DNA of 64,000 nt from Bacillus inaquosorum KCTC 13429. Lineage in GTDB: Bacteria > Bacillota > Bacilli > Bacillales > Bacillaceae. Location of the stretch: assembly GCF_000332645.1 (NCBI RefSeq), contig NZ_AMXN01000005.1, positions 248,001 to 312,000 on the forward strand, given 5' to 3'. Under the pieces are notes generated by a model that worked only from the letters and a program-made list of their open reading frames with translations, searched no databases and had not been told where the DNA came from. Positions 18,267 to 31,170 of this stretch are shown here, piece after piece. The translations under genes were made by a program, and so were the position numbers. Every line of letters starts with the position of its first letter. The stretch's first letter is position 1.

Positions 18267-19460
18267 CTATATTTGTTCATTTTTTAGTTTTAAAGATAAA
18301 AGCGCTGAAACGGTAAAAATAATAAAATTCAAGAAAAATACATATTGAACACCCAGCCAATCAGTAAGGCTACTCATAATTAAGATCGATGCGCCGTATA
18401 CAAATGTACTTATTGTATGCTGAGCCGACAGTATTTTCGGAAGCAAAGTTTCGTTTATGCTCTCCTGCACATAAGTTCTGATCGCAATTCCCCGGAGCTG
18501 AAATGAAGGTCCTAAAATAAAGACAAAAAGCAGCGATGCCAACGCATACTTGTTAAGCGCAAGGCATAGTGTGCAAGCCCCGATGGCAAGTGATGTCCAT
18601 AAAATCATCGAGAACAGTTTTCCGTTCATTATTTTTGAAAGTTTCCAAACGATTAAACCGCCTGTAATGGTGCCGGCGAAATAGCTCGCATTAATAAACC
18701 CCCACCATGTTTCGTTTTGATGCAGCACTTCATCGACATAAACAAGGATAATGGCTCCTGTCCAAATACTTCTGCCGAACATGGATAAAAGCTCAAGAAC
18801 AGTCAGCATTCTGATAACAGGCATTTGATAAATTGCTTTCCACCCGGAGGAAATTTTATCCATAAAGGACTCGTTTTCTTCCTTTTCGGCATCTCCTTTT
18901 CCCGCATCCTTGACAAAAAATAAAGATACTGTAGAGGTGCCATAAAGTGCAAAAGTCAACAATAGAAGCAATTGCGGCCCGAGCCATTTGATCAAAATAC
19001 CGCCGAGCAGCCAACCGAGCAAAAGCACGATTTGATCAGAGGTCAGCACCAGGCTGTTTGCTTTCAACAACATAGATTTTGGAACAAAACGGGGAATCAT
19101 TGAATTTCTGACCGGAATAGTTCCTCCATCTAACAGCGACATTAAAAATACAATAAAGAAAAAAATAAAAATAGATTTAAAATCTATCATAAATATGAGA
19201 AGCAACAAAGATAACAGAATGGTTTGCGTTAACTGTAAAAAAATCAAAATGTGCTTTAATCTGTATTTATGAATAAAAACCGGTATAAATACTGCGCTTA
19301 ATGACTGACCCACGAACTGCATCATGGCTACCAGCGAAGCCAAAAAGGCCGAGTCTGTGACTTGATACGTAAACAGGGTCAGTACCAGCACGTATAAAGA
19401 ATCTCCTAAATTGGCAATTGACTGGCCCGCCCATATGAAATAAAAGGATTTATTTTTCAT
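18267..19460 (-). CDS. MFS transporter, probable antibiotic exporter
   Basis: A 397-residue, strongly hydrophobic major facilitator protein with about 12 membrane helices and the opening FYFIWAGQSIANLGDSLY, typical of Bacillus macrolide-efflux-like (MFS_1/3) transporters. It has its own sigma-A promoter (19489-19517) and lies 81 bases upstream of amiA on the same strand, with no clear terminator between them. By position it could export the acyl-Asn pre-antibiotic or the mature drug. The substrate cannot be read from the sequence, and it may belong to the flanking genome rather than the cluster. Confidence 0.75.
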   Translation of the reverse strand: MKNKSFYFIWAGQSIANLGDSLYVLVLTLFTYQVTDSAFLASLVAMMQFVGQSLSAVFIPVFIHKYRLKHILIFLQLTQTILLSLLLLIFMIDFKSIFIFFFIVFLMSLLDGGTIPVRNSMIPRFVPKSMLLKANSLVLTSDQIVLLLGWLLGGILIKWLGPQLLLLLTFALYGTSTVSLFFVKDAGKGDAEKEENESFMDKISSGWKAIYQMPVIRMLTVLELLSMFGRSIWTGAIILVYVDEVLHQNETWWGFINASYFAGTITGGLIVWKLSKIMNGKLFSMILWTSLAIGACTLCLALNKYALASLLFVFILGPSFQLRGIAIRTYVQESINETLLPKILSAQHTISTFVYGASILIMSSLTDWLGVQYVFFLNFIIFTVSALLSLKLKNEQI

Positions 19461-19488
19461 AATTTCAACCCTTTTCTATTTTTAGAAC

Positions 19489-19517
19489 ATCATAACATAA
19501 ATAAATACCCTCTCCAA
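19489..19517 (-). promoter_or_regulatory. Sigma-A promoter of the MFS transporter gene
   Basis: On the minus strand TTGGAG (19512-19517) and TATGAT (19489-19494) are separated by 17 bases, with an extended TG one base before the -10. It lies 29 bases upstream of the start codon. Confidence 0.65.
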
Positions 19518-19542
19518 TGCTACTTAACCTTCAAAAAAACGC

Positions 19543-19576
19543 AAAAAACCCCTGCGCCGCAGCGGCACAAGGGGTC
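19543..19576 (-). terminator. Rho-independent terminator after yerH
   Basis: On the minus strand a GC-rich stem (ACCCC...GGGGT, with an inner TGCCG/CGGCG) is followed by six T. It closes the pcrB-pcrA-ligA-yerH operon and marks the edge of the conserved region next to the ami cluster. Confidence 0.85.
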
Positions 19577-19584
19577 ATCCAATA

Positions 19585-20775
19585 TTAGTCATAAATGTGA
19601 ACAGTCGGCTCTTTATCTCCCGCATTGCGGATAATGACCGCTTCCTGTCCGTCTGAGGATGTGATATTGACTTCGACATCAACTGAGCTCTTGGAGTAGT
19701 AATCCATTACTTCACCCGTTAAGAACTGGGTAAACGCGACAACTTCACTTTTTCCGTAGAATTGCATTGGAATATCAATTTTCATTTTCGTCATTTCATC
19801 TTTTTCATACAGGGCAGTCCCTACAACGCCTGTGTAGTTCGGAAAATATTCTTCAATTGAGTTTTTGAACCGCTTAAAGACCTCGGTGTCATCCGGGTAT
19901 TTTTCTGCTGTGGTTGTATCCGCCGGATAGAAAACATATTTTTCGTTTATGTCATCCCAGTTTGAGATATCCGTGGAGCCTGCTTTGACTTCTGTTTTGG
20001 CAATAAAGTTCCCCGGCACAATCGATGTTTTTGACGCCTGCTTGTAGAGCGCGACGGTAATCGGCACATTCTTCAGGTTATCTTTTTTTCGGAGGCGGTT
20101 AATGACCTCTTGTGCGATTTTTTCACCCTGCTCGCGAAGCGTGCTTTCTTTAATCTCCACTTCTTTTTGAGGGTCGCCTGTTTTTTCACGATAGTAATAC
20201 ACGGAGTTTAACGCCAGTCCGATCATCACGCCGCCAAGCTGGATGGAATTCTTGTCTTTTCTGACTAAATAATCGTGCTCCAGCATGGACGCTAAATAAA
20301 CCGGGCTGCTTTCGTTCTTTTCTTCTGTTGAACCGGAGCTCGGAAGCGCTGGGTTCAAGCCTTCATTTTTGAAGTTTTTATCTTCTTTTTGGGCTTTTTT
20401 CAGATCAGAGCCTGTTTTTTTCCGTGCCAGCCAGCTTAATACTGTATCTTCATCTAAATATTGCCCTTCTTGGAACAGATAATCGTCAGTAGAGAAAGAA
20501 TCTTGGGCAAGACGCATCAGCCCTGTTTCAAACTCATCAATGTCCAGTCTTGTATTCAGCTGTTCCGTCGTCAAGCCGCGCGCTTTTCCCGCCTTAAACG
20601 GCAGCACCATTTTGTAATAGGAGTCAGAGATATTATATTTCGGGACAATCGCTTTTTCTGACGACTTCGCCGTCTTTTGCGTGATCTCTTCCTCCTTCTC
20701 CCCCCCAAAACCTGACGAGCAGGCAGACAGCATTAATACTGCCGCCGTTGCCGCCATTACCAACGTCTTTTTCAA
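19585..20775 (-). CDS. yerH: CamS-family lipoprotein YerH
   Basis: A 396-residue lipoprotein. A short signal peptide ends in the lipobox LSAC (Cys near residue 19), followed by a Ser/Gly linker. The rest matches the CamS family, whose processed signal peptide yields the cAM373-like sex pheromone in staphylococci; the function of the protein in Bacillus is unknown. It lies 15 bases after ligA and is the last gene of the pcrB-pcrA-ligA-yerH operon, an order conserved in Bacillus. Confidence 0.9.
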   Translation of the reverse strand: MKKTLVMAATAAVLMLSACSSGFGGEKEEEITQKTAKSSEKAIVPKYNISDSYYKMVLPFKAGKARGLTTEQLNTRLDIDEFETGLMRLAQDSFSTDDYLFQEGQYLDEDTVLSWLARKKTGSDLKKAQKEDKNFKNEGLNPALPSSGSTEEKNESSPVYLASMLEHDYLVRKDKNSIQLGGVMIGLALNSVYYYREKTGDPQKEVEIKESTLREQGEKIAQEVINRLRKKDNLKNVPITVALYKQASKTSIVPGNFIAKTEVKAGSTDISNWDDINEKYVFYPADTTTAEKYPDDTEVFKRFKNSIEEYFPNYTGVVGTALYEKDEMTKMKIDIPMQFYGKSEVVAFTQFLTGEVMDYYSKSSVDVEVNITSSDGQEAVIIRNAGDKEPTVHIYD

Positions 20776-20790
20776 TAGAAAACACTCCTC

Positions 20791-25040
<4,250 letters not shown>

Positions 25041-25101
25041 AATTTGTTCACCCGCCTATACAAAACATATGTTCTATCATAAACCAAATCCGGTCAATTT
25101 A

Positions 25102-25788
25102 CTACTCGCCTTTCACAGCCGCTACTGTTTTCAAAGCCCGGTCAAAATCCTCATACACCGCATTGCCTACAACGATCACGTCGGCATGCTCTGCATATTG
25201 CTTTGCCGTTTCCGCATCCTTGATGCCGCCGCCGTAAAACAAGGTGGACGTTTCCAATACAGCCTTCGTTTTCTTCACGGCTTCTATGTCTCCAAGCACG
25301 CCGCTGTATTCTAAATAAAAAATCGGAAGATGCAGCAGCTCAGACACACGCGCATAGGCGACAATATCGTCAATACTCAGATCGGCTTGCGCTTCAGTCA
25401 ATGCCGCGGCTTTGCAATCCGGATTTGCAATGCAGTAGCCTTCCGCCACGATTTCTTCCATAGACATCAGTTCTCCGAATTCCTTCATGGCTCTCTGGTG
25501 CATTCCGACAATCCAGTCCGCATTTTTACTATTTAATACACTCGGAATAAAATATAAGTCAAAGCCGGGAACGATCGCTTCAATCGCTGACACCTCAAGG
25601 ACACACGGCACTAAAAACCGTCTCACCTTAGACATCATCCGCAGGACATTGTCCTCTGTCACACCATCGCTTCCTCCGATTATGACCGCATCCGTTCCTG
25701 ATTCACAAAGAATCTCCAGCTGTTCATCAGGCAAATCTTTATTTGGATCGAGTTTAAAGACATGCTTCCACTCCGTTACATCGTACAC
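25102..25788 (-). CDS. pcrB: Heptaprenylglyceryl phosphate synthase PcrB
   Basis: A 228-residue TIM-barrel prenyltransferase homologous to archaeal geranylgeranylglyceryl phosphate synthase. In B. subtilis it joins heptaprenyl diphosphate to sn-glycerol-1-phosphate. The phosphate-binding loops VIIGGSDGV (near 36) and YGGGI / VVGNAVYE near the end are visible. The start is GTG at 25788, after GGAGG. It heads the pcrB-pcrA-ligA-yerH operon, though its lipid role has no evident link to DNA repair. Confidence 0.96.
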   Translation of the reverse strand: MYDVTEWKHVFKLDPNKDLPDEQLEILCESGTDAVIIGGSDGVTEDNVLRMMSKVRRFLVPCVLEVSAIEAIVPGFDLYFIPSVLNSKNADWIVGMHQRAMKEFGELMSMEEIVAEGYCIANPDCKAAALTEAQADLSIDDIVAYARVSELLHLPIFYLEYSGVLGDIEAVKKTKAVLETSTLFYGGGIKDAETAKQYAEHADVIVVGNAVYEDFDRALKTVAAVKGE

Positions 25789-25825
25789 GTCATACGTTCC
25801 TCCATTCGTTTGTTACCATTTAAAC

Positions 25826-25854
25826 ATTATAACAAATTCACATAGCGCGGAAAA
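25826..25854 (-). promoter_or_regulatory. Sigma-A promoter of the pcrB operon
   Basis: The minus strand has TATAAT (25826-25831) with an extended TG, 17 bases from a weak -35 (TTTTCC, 25849-25854). It ends 37 bases upstream of the pcrB start. The perfect -10 may make up for the poor -35. Confidence 0.6.
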
Positions 25855-26070
25855 ACGGAAAAAGCCGTTAATCTCGTTATTCACTGAAAAAGGTGTTTTG
25901 ATTCTTTTTTCATAAAAAAAGAGAGCGCTCATGAGCATTCGTATGACATGTGGAAGCACCTACGCTGTAAGTCCCCCAAAAGAGTTTCTGTAATTTCTTC
26001 CGTCCAAACTGTTATTGTTTGGAAAGCGTTCAACTGTGGAAATGATTACATAAAAAAGGGAGGCTGACAG

Positions 26071-27648
26071 ATGGAAACCATCATCATTGCACTCATCGCA
26101 TTTATCATCGGGATCATTGCCATCCCCATCATTTTGTTTGTCTGGATCTACATAAAGGATGAAAAACAGCAGGAGCATTCGATCCTCCGCAACTATCCTG
26201 TGATCGGAAGGTTTCGATATATCCTTGAAAAAATCGGGCCGGAGCTCAGGCAGTATTTATACAGCAATGACAACGAGGAGCAGCCTTTTTCACGAAAGGA
26301 ATATGAGCAAACCGTCATCTCGGGCAAATACAAAAGCAGAATGATGGGCTTTGGATCTGTAAGAGATTTTGATAAACCGGGCTATTATATCCGTAACGCT
26401 CTGTTTCCGAAACAAAAAGAAGAAATGCGTGTAAACCAAACGCCTAAAATTGAAACCCAAATCTATCAACTCGATGCTGACAATCTGTTCAAACGCAAGG
26501 AACACGCCGAGCACATCAAGGCCGATCCGTATTTTCTCCACCCTGATGATGTGCAAGTGATCGGCGAGCATACATGCGAGCAGCCTTTTTATGTAAAGGG
26601 ATTAGTCGGCCAGTCTGCCATGAGCTACGGTTCCCTTGGAGAACGGGCGATTACGGCGCTCTCAAACGGGCTTCATCAGGCAGGCGGCACTTGGATGAAT
26701 ACCGGTGAAGGGGGATTGTCTGAGTATCACTTAAAGGGAGGCGCCGATATCATTTGCCAAATCGGGCCGGGGCTTTTTGGCGTACGCAAAAGAAATGGGG
26801 AATTTTCATGGGAGGAGTTTAAAAGAAAAAGCAGGCTTGACCAAATTAAAGCGTTTGAGCTAAAGCTGGCGCAAGGAGCCAAAACCCGCGGCGGCCATGT
26901 GGATGGCGCCAAGGTATCAGAAGAAGTGGCAGACATACGGAATGTTGAACCCGGGAAGTCGATTGACAGCCCGAACCGCTTTCATGAATTTTCAAGCACT
27001 CCTGAAATGCTCGACTTTATTGAGAAACTTAGAGATGTCGGACAAAAGCCAGTCGGAATCAAACTTGTCGCAGGCCATCCTGACGAATTACACGAGCTTT
27101 TTTCTTATATGAAGAAAAGCGGAAAGCATCCGGATTTTATCACGATCGACGGGAGCGAAGGCGGTACCGGCGCTTCCTTTTATGAGCTCGCTGACACAGT
27201 CGGCCTTCCGATTATGACAGCCCTGCCTCTTGTTGATACGCTGCTTAGACAATACGGCTTGCGCGGCCAACTGAAAATCTTTGCTTCCGGAAAGCTCCTG
27301 ACTCCTGACAAAATCGCGGTGGCCTTAGCCCTCGGCGCTGACTTTGTTAACATTGCACGCGGCATGATGTTTTCGGTCGGCTGCATCCGCGCTCTCGTAT
27401 GCCACACCAACACTTGTCCGGCAGGTGTGGCGACAACAGATCCCAAACTGCAAAAAGCACTAAGCGTCGAGGAAAAGCAGCACCGTGTCTGCAACTACGT
27501 CATTTCGCTACGCGAGGGGCTGTTTAACCTCGCTGCCGCAGCCGGCATTAATTCGCCGATCCACTTTTCCAAGGAGCATGTTGTCTATCGAAAAGAGGAT
27601 GGCAGCATCGTCGACATCGACAAACTCATTCACCAATTTGTTTCATAA
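26071..27648 (+). CDS. yerD: Glutamate synthase large-subunit-like protein YerD
   Basis: A 525-residue membrane-anchored member of the GltB central/FMN-domain family. The N-terminal helix (residues 3-29) is followed by the FMN-binding barrel: GTWMNTGEGGL, KLVAGHP, DGSEGGTGASF and the Cys-rich CHTNTCPAGVATTDP (about 452-466), which matches the iron-sulfur cluster segment. The glutaminase and FAD/NADPH parts are absent, so it cannot be a full glutamate synthase. It is monocistronic, opposite to its neighbours, after GGGAGGCTGACAG. The physiological reaction is not known. Confidence 0.92.
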   Translation: METIIIALIAFIIGIIAIPIILFVWIYIKDEKQQEHSILRNYPVIGRFRYILEKIGPELRQYLYSNDNEEQPFSRKEYEQTVISGKYKSRMMGFGSVRDFDKPGYYIRNALFPKQKEEMRVNQTPKIETQIYQLDADNLFKRKEHAEHIKADPYFLHPDDVQVIGEHTCEQPFYVKGLVGQSAMSYGSLGERAITALSNGLHQAGGTWMNTGEGGLSEYHLKGGADIICQIGPGLFGVRKRNGEFSWEEFKRKSRLDQIKAFELKLAQGAKTRGGHVDGAKVSEEVADIRNVEPGKSIDSPNRFHEFSSTPEMLDFIEKLRDVGQKPVGIKLVAGHPDELHELFSYMKKSGKHPDFITIDGSEGGTGASFYELADTVGLPIMTALPLVDTLLRQYGLRGQLKIFASGKLLTPDKIAVALALGADFVNIARGMMFSVGCIRALVCHTNTCPAGVATTDPKLQKALSVEEKQHRVCNYVISLREGLFNLAAAAGINSPIHFSKEHVVYRKEDGSIVDIDKLIHQFVS

Positions 27649-27684
27649 AGAAACCGCCCTTGCCGAACGGCAGGGCGGTTCTTT
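27647..27684. terminator. Bidirectional terminator between yerD and yerC
   Basis: A long inverted repeat (AACCGCCCTTGCCG / CGGCAGGGCGGTT) lies between the convergent yerD and yerC stops, with T-rich flanks serving both strands. Confidence 0.85.
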
Positions 27685-27685
27685 G

Positions 27686-28000
27686 TTATTTCGAAGAAGA
27701 CTCTGTTTCCGTCTCCTTCACACGGTCAAGCGCCATTTCATAAGCGTCATTACCGTAATTTAAGCAGCGTTTCACACGGGAAATCGTAGCTGTGGAAGCG
27801 CCTGTTTCTGTTTCAATCTTATGGTACGTGTTTCCTTCGCGAAGCATGCGCGCCACTTCAAGGCGCTGAGCCAGCGATTGAATTTCGTTAATTGTGCAAA
27901 GATCATCGAAGAACCGGTAACATTCCTCCAGGTCTTTCAGCGATAAGATCGAGTTGAATAACTGGTCCAGCTCTTTGCCGCGTAATTTATCGATTTGCAT
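27686..28000 (-). CDS. yerC: TrpR-like DNA-binding protein YerC
   Basis: A 104-residue protein of the YerC/YecD, TrpR-related family. The C-terminal half has a helix-turn-helix (ARMLREGNTYHKIETETGASTAT is split over about 51-75, the recognition helix being TGASTATISRVKR). Its regulon is not known to me. It starts two bases after yerB, in the yerA-yerB-yerC unit. Confidence 0.93.
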   Translation of the reverse strand: MQIDKLRGKELDQLFNSILSLKDLEECYRFFDDLCTINEIQSLAQRLEVARMLREGNTYHKIETETGASTATISRVKRCLNYGNDAYEMALDRVKETETESSSK

Positions 28001-28002
28001 CG

Positions 28003-28998
28003 TTACACACCTTCTCCTTTACTAATGGAAGCCGCATCGAGATCAGGCACGATATTAATCCAAGTCTTTCCTGGCACAAACGGCAGCCATTTGCCGTCTT
28101 TTACCGACACAATTCTTCCGTTTACTTGTTTCCAGTCTGTTTCAATGACGTTTCCGTGCTGAAACAACAGACCTTTCCCTCCTGATTCCAGATCGATGTC
28201 CCGCCTTCCATCTTGATCAATAGTATGATGGCTGGCTTCAACAATGAAAATATTTTGCATTGCAACCGGCTTTCCGGTTTCCCGGTCTGTCGTTATGACA
28301 CCATCAGAGCTTCTTTTATAAGCTTCAGCTTTTTTATCATAGTTGTATTCGACAAGATTTGTAACGTTCTTTGTTCCATAATCTACCCGAACATTGTAAG
28401 ATTCATTTACAGGTTTTGCTTCTGATGTTTGAAACAGCAGCGGATCTGTTTTCCGCTTCAGCTTATATCCCTTTTGTTCCGCCGCCTTTTTTATGTAATC
28501 ATAAGACGTGTAGGAATTGTGGGGCGGTTTGCTGAAATCGGCTCTCCAAAATAAGCTTCCGTCAAAATCCAATCCGTTAATATAATCGGCAGCTCCGGAT
28601 TCCAGCTGCTCTTTGGCGCCGGGACTCCAGCCGTGATGGACAAATATGCTGTCAAAGCCATTGCTGAGAGTGACGAAATATTCCCGCGCGCTCCGCACAG
28701 GGCCGACAGTTTCAGGCATCTGGCTTTGAAAAATGGCCAGAAATCTTGTAATTTGCCCTTCGGCAAGCGCTTCTATGACAATGTCGGCTTTAGACAGTCC
28801 TGACTGCGGCCTCGCCTTCGGGTGATTGTTCACCACAACAGCAACAGGCCGGCGTTCAGTCACCTTCTGTTCAGTCGCCAGTCCCGTCAAAGAAGCTTTC
28901 GGCTTCTTTGCAGAATCAGGGACAGCATCCTTCTGCTGACAGGATACAAGCAGAAAAAACACGAAACACAGCACGCAAACTGTCATCCATTTTTTCAT
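28003..28998 (-). CDS. yerB: DUF3048 lipoprotein YerB
   Basis: A 331-residue lipoprotein with signal peptide and lipobox (FLLVSC, Cys near 20), followed by the DUF3048 N- and C-terminal domains (VVVNNHPKARPQSG near 54; later VRDPE-type segment). The function is unknown in any organism I can name. It sits between yerA (26 bases upstream) and yerC. Confidence 0.93.
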   Translation of the reverse strand: MKKWMTVCVLCFVFFLLVSCQQKDAVPDSAKKPKASLTGLATEQKVTERRPVAVVVNNHPKARPQSGLSKADIVIEALAEGQITRFLAIFQSQMPETVGPVRSAREYFVTLSNGFDSIFVHHGWSPGAKEQLESGAADYINGLDFDGSLFWRADFSKPPHNSYTSYDYIKKAAEQKGYKLKRKTDPLLFQTSEAKPVNESYNVRVDYGTKNVTNLVEYNYDKKAEAYKRSSDGVITTDRETGKPVAMQNIFIVEASHHTIDQDGRRDIDLESGGKGLLFQHGNVIETDWKQVNGRIVSVKDGKWLPFVPGKTWINIVPDLDAASISKGEGV

Positions 28999-29024
28999 AT
29001 GTCGGCTCCCCGCTCTTTTATATT

Positions 29025-30767
29025 TTAACGCATTATCGATGGAAAGAGTACAGTTTTTTTCATGACGTCGAAGATTCCTCTCGGCGTAATACGTATATAC
29101 GGAAGGTGCGTACTTTGCAAAAAGAGCAGCGTATAGACGGGATCACAAAATTCGTAGCCTCTTTCAGTCAAAAGATCTCTCAGCTTTTGTTCCTTCTCAA
29201 GTACATCTTCATACGTTTCCGAAGAGGCGCATCCGCACAGCGCAAGCGGAATTTCATGCAGAATGTTCCCGTTTTCCGCAAGAACAATTCCTCCTCCGAT
29301 TTCTTTCATGCGAGCGAAAGCGAGCAGCATATCCGCTTTATTTTTTCCAATCGCGACAATATCCCCCGTCGTCGTAAAGGAGCTCACAAATCCCTGCACG
29401 CTTGAGGCAAACCCTTTTATCATCGTATTGACGCGCCATTTCCCATGTTTGTCAAGCATCGTCAAATAACTTTCATCATGGTCAAACGAGAGCTGCTCCA
29501 TCGAATTGTCGATCTCAATCATATACGGCTCCATAATGACCGCATTCCGCATTTTCACGCCCATCGGCATCGAAAACTGCAAATCATCCATCGTCATATC
29601 ATATGAAAGCTCAAGCGGGACAAGACCGCCTTTGTTCCAGTCCATCTTTGTAAACGCCTTCATATCACTGCCGTCTTCACGAAGGATAATCCCTTTTGAT
29701 AGAACGGTCACAGGATTCGGGTTTAACGGGTCTTCAAGTATGTTCAGTGATGCCAGTCTACCCGGTCCGACAACTCCTAAATAGTCATCCATTTGGTAAT
29801 ACTTCGCGATATTAAATGATGCCATATTGTAGGCATCGATTGCCGGAACTCCTTCTTCTAACGCGATGCGGATCAGCTCGTTTGTCATGCCGCCTTTATA
29901 GAAATTCGGCGTCGCGCCGTCTGTCGTATAAAAGAAGTGGTCATAATAGCGGAAGCCCTTCTCATGCAGCTCCTGCAATATGTTTCTTACATCAGGGCGA
30001 ATGGAAGAGTTCCGAAGGGAAACATAGTAGCCCAGTTCCAGCCTTCTCATCACTTCATTACCTGTCATCGCTTCATGATCACAATCCGCTCCGAACAGCT
30101 TCATTTTTGTAAGCGTTTTATCTGAAGCGCCGGGAAAATGCCCTTCAATGCGTTTCCGCTGTTTCTTTGTAGCTTGCATGCAGTGAAGCATTAAATCATC
30201 ACCATCTACCAAACGAGGCCATCCGGTCATTTCTCCGCCTTGAATGACATCCGGATGTTCAATCCACTGTTTTCTGACGTCAAACGGAAGAACGTGATCC
30301 TCGTTCAGAACCTCGGTCTGGAGGTCATAGCGTGACCACCAAAAATACTGGACCGGCTGCTTTTTGAGTTCATTTAAAATCGTAAGCGCTTTCTTTTTTC
30401 CGCTTTGTAAAAGCAAAAATAAGTTATCATTCACAAATGTCGTTGTTCCGTATTGAGACACATATTCCGCCAGCGTTTGGGGATTATATATTTGAAAAGG
30501 ATGTGCGTGCGGTTCGATATACCCTGGCACAATGTATTTTCCTTCACAATCAATCGTATGAATTTCTTCGGCTCTATTCGGAAGTTCATGACCTACATAA
30601 ACAATACGGTCCTGATAAATCCAAATGTTTTTTTTCAGCCATTGTTTTACATATGGATTTAAGACGAGAGCATTCCGTAAAAGGAGCGTTGGAAGCAGCT
30701 TTGAGTCTACAACATCAACCTGTGCCCTGATGTCTTTGTTTTTCCAGTTAAAGGTGCGTTCGGACAT
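29025..30767 (-). CDS. yerA: Adenine deaminase-like amidohydrolase YerA
   Basis: A 580-residue member of the adenine deaminase branch of the amidohydrolase superfamily. The metal site near residue 100 reads PGYIEPHAHPF, where true Ade enzymes usually have an Asp/His-x-His set followed by Glu-Ser. GNEVMRRLELGYYVSLRNSS and a DGA segment in the middle correspond to further family motifs. B. subtilis has a separate genuine adenine deaminase (adeC), so this paralogue may act on another substrate. It starts after GGAGAGTATGTGA and heads the yerA-yerB-yerC unit. Confidence 0.9.
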   Translation of the reverse strand: MSERTFNWKNKDIRAQVDVVDSKLLPTLLLRNALVLNPYVKQWLKKNIWIYQDRIVYVGHELPNRAEEIHTIDCEGKYIVPGYIEPHAHPFQIYNPQTLAEYVSQYGTTTFVNDNLFLLLQSGKKKALTILNELKKQPVQYFWWSRYDLQTEVLNEDHVLPFDVRKQWIEHPDVIQGGEMTGWPRLVDGDDLMLHCMQATKKQRKRIEGHFPGASDKTLTKMKLFGADCDHEAMTGNEVMRRLELGYYVSLRNSSIRPDVRNILQELHEKGFRYYDHFFYTTDGATPNFYKGGMTNELIRIALEEGVPAIDAYNMASFNIAKYYQMDDYLGVVGPGRLASLNILEDPLNPNPVTVLSKGIILREDGSDMKAFTKMDWNKGGLVPLELSYDMTMDDLQFSMPMGVKMRNAVIMEPYMIEIDNSMEQLSFDHDESYLTMLDKHGKWRVNTMIKGFASSVQGFVSSFTTTGDIVAIGKNKADMLLAFARMKEIGGGIVLAENGNILHEIPLALCGCASSETYEDVLEKEQKLRDLLTERGYEFCDPVYTLLFLQSTHLPYIRITPRGIFDVMKKTVLFPSIMR

Positions 30768-30897
30768 TCACATACTCTCCTTTACATGTATTAGACTCAT
30801 GTTATCACATCCTTACTCATCACGCACGATAAAAACGTTACAAATTTTTGAAGGTTCAATTTAAAAAACTTTTTCAAGTAAAAAGGAGCGGATTTCC

Positions 30898-31131
30898 ATG
30901 AAGCCAAACATCAGTCTCATCAATGCCGTCTTCAGAATCGCCTGCGGACTGACGATTATGTCAGCCGCCAGCGCAAAGTTTACGAAAAAGCCTTGGTGCA
31001 GAATGCACCTCTTTTACATCTTTATGGGGGCCTTGAAAGCAGGTTCGGGAATCTTGCGCTTCTGCCCTGTGACCTACATGTTTCAAAACGGCGCTATCGG
31101 AATTAACGAACAAGAGCATCAAGACAGATAA
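30898..31131 (+). CDS. Small DUF2892-like membrane protein
   Basis: A 77-residue protein after AAAAAGGAGCGGATTTCC. It starts KPNISLINAVFRIACG and has two hydrophobic stretches (about 8-25 and 35-55), the pattern of the DUF2892 (YgaP-like transmembrane) family. Two Cys lie in or beside the membrane segments and one more in FCPVTYMF. No function is known. It converges on yecA, and a shared terminator follows. Confidence 0.8.
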   Translation: MKPNISLINAVFRIACGLTIMSAASAKFTKKPWCRMHLFYIFMGALKAGSGILRFCPVTYMFQNGAIGINEQEHQDR

Positions 31132-31133
31132 AC

Positions 31134-31170
31134 GGAAAAGCTTGATCACAAAACATGATCAAGCTTTTTC
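31134..31170. terminator. Bidirectional terminator overlapping the yecA stop
   Basis: The inverted repeat GAAAAAGCTTGATCA / TGATCAAGCTTTTTC has an 8-base loop and serves both converging genes. The yecA stop codon (31146-31148) lies in its stem. Confidence 0.85.

Noticed and set aside
864-19460. Mobile element or phage origin signs in the cluster
   Set aside because: No transposase, integrase, terminal repeat or tRNA gene was seen in the visible part.
26015-26045. CcpA (cre) site near TTGGAAAGCGTTCAA before yerD
   Set aside because: Matching the cre consensus needs an extra base between the half sites.
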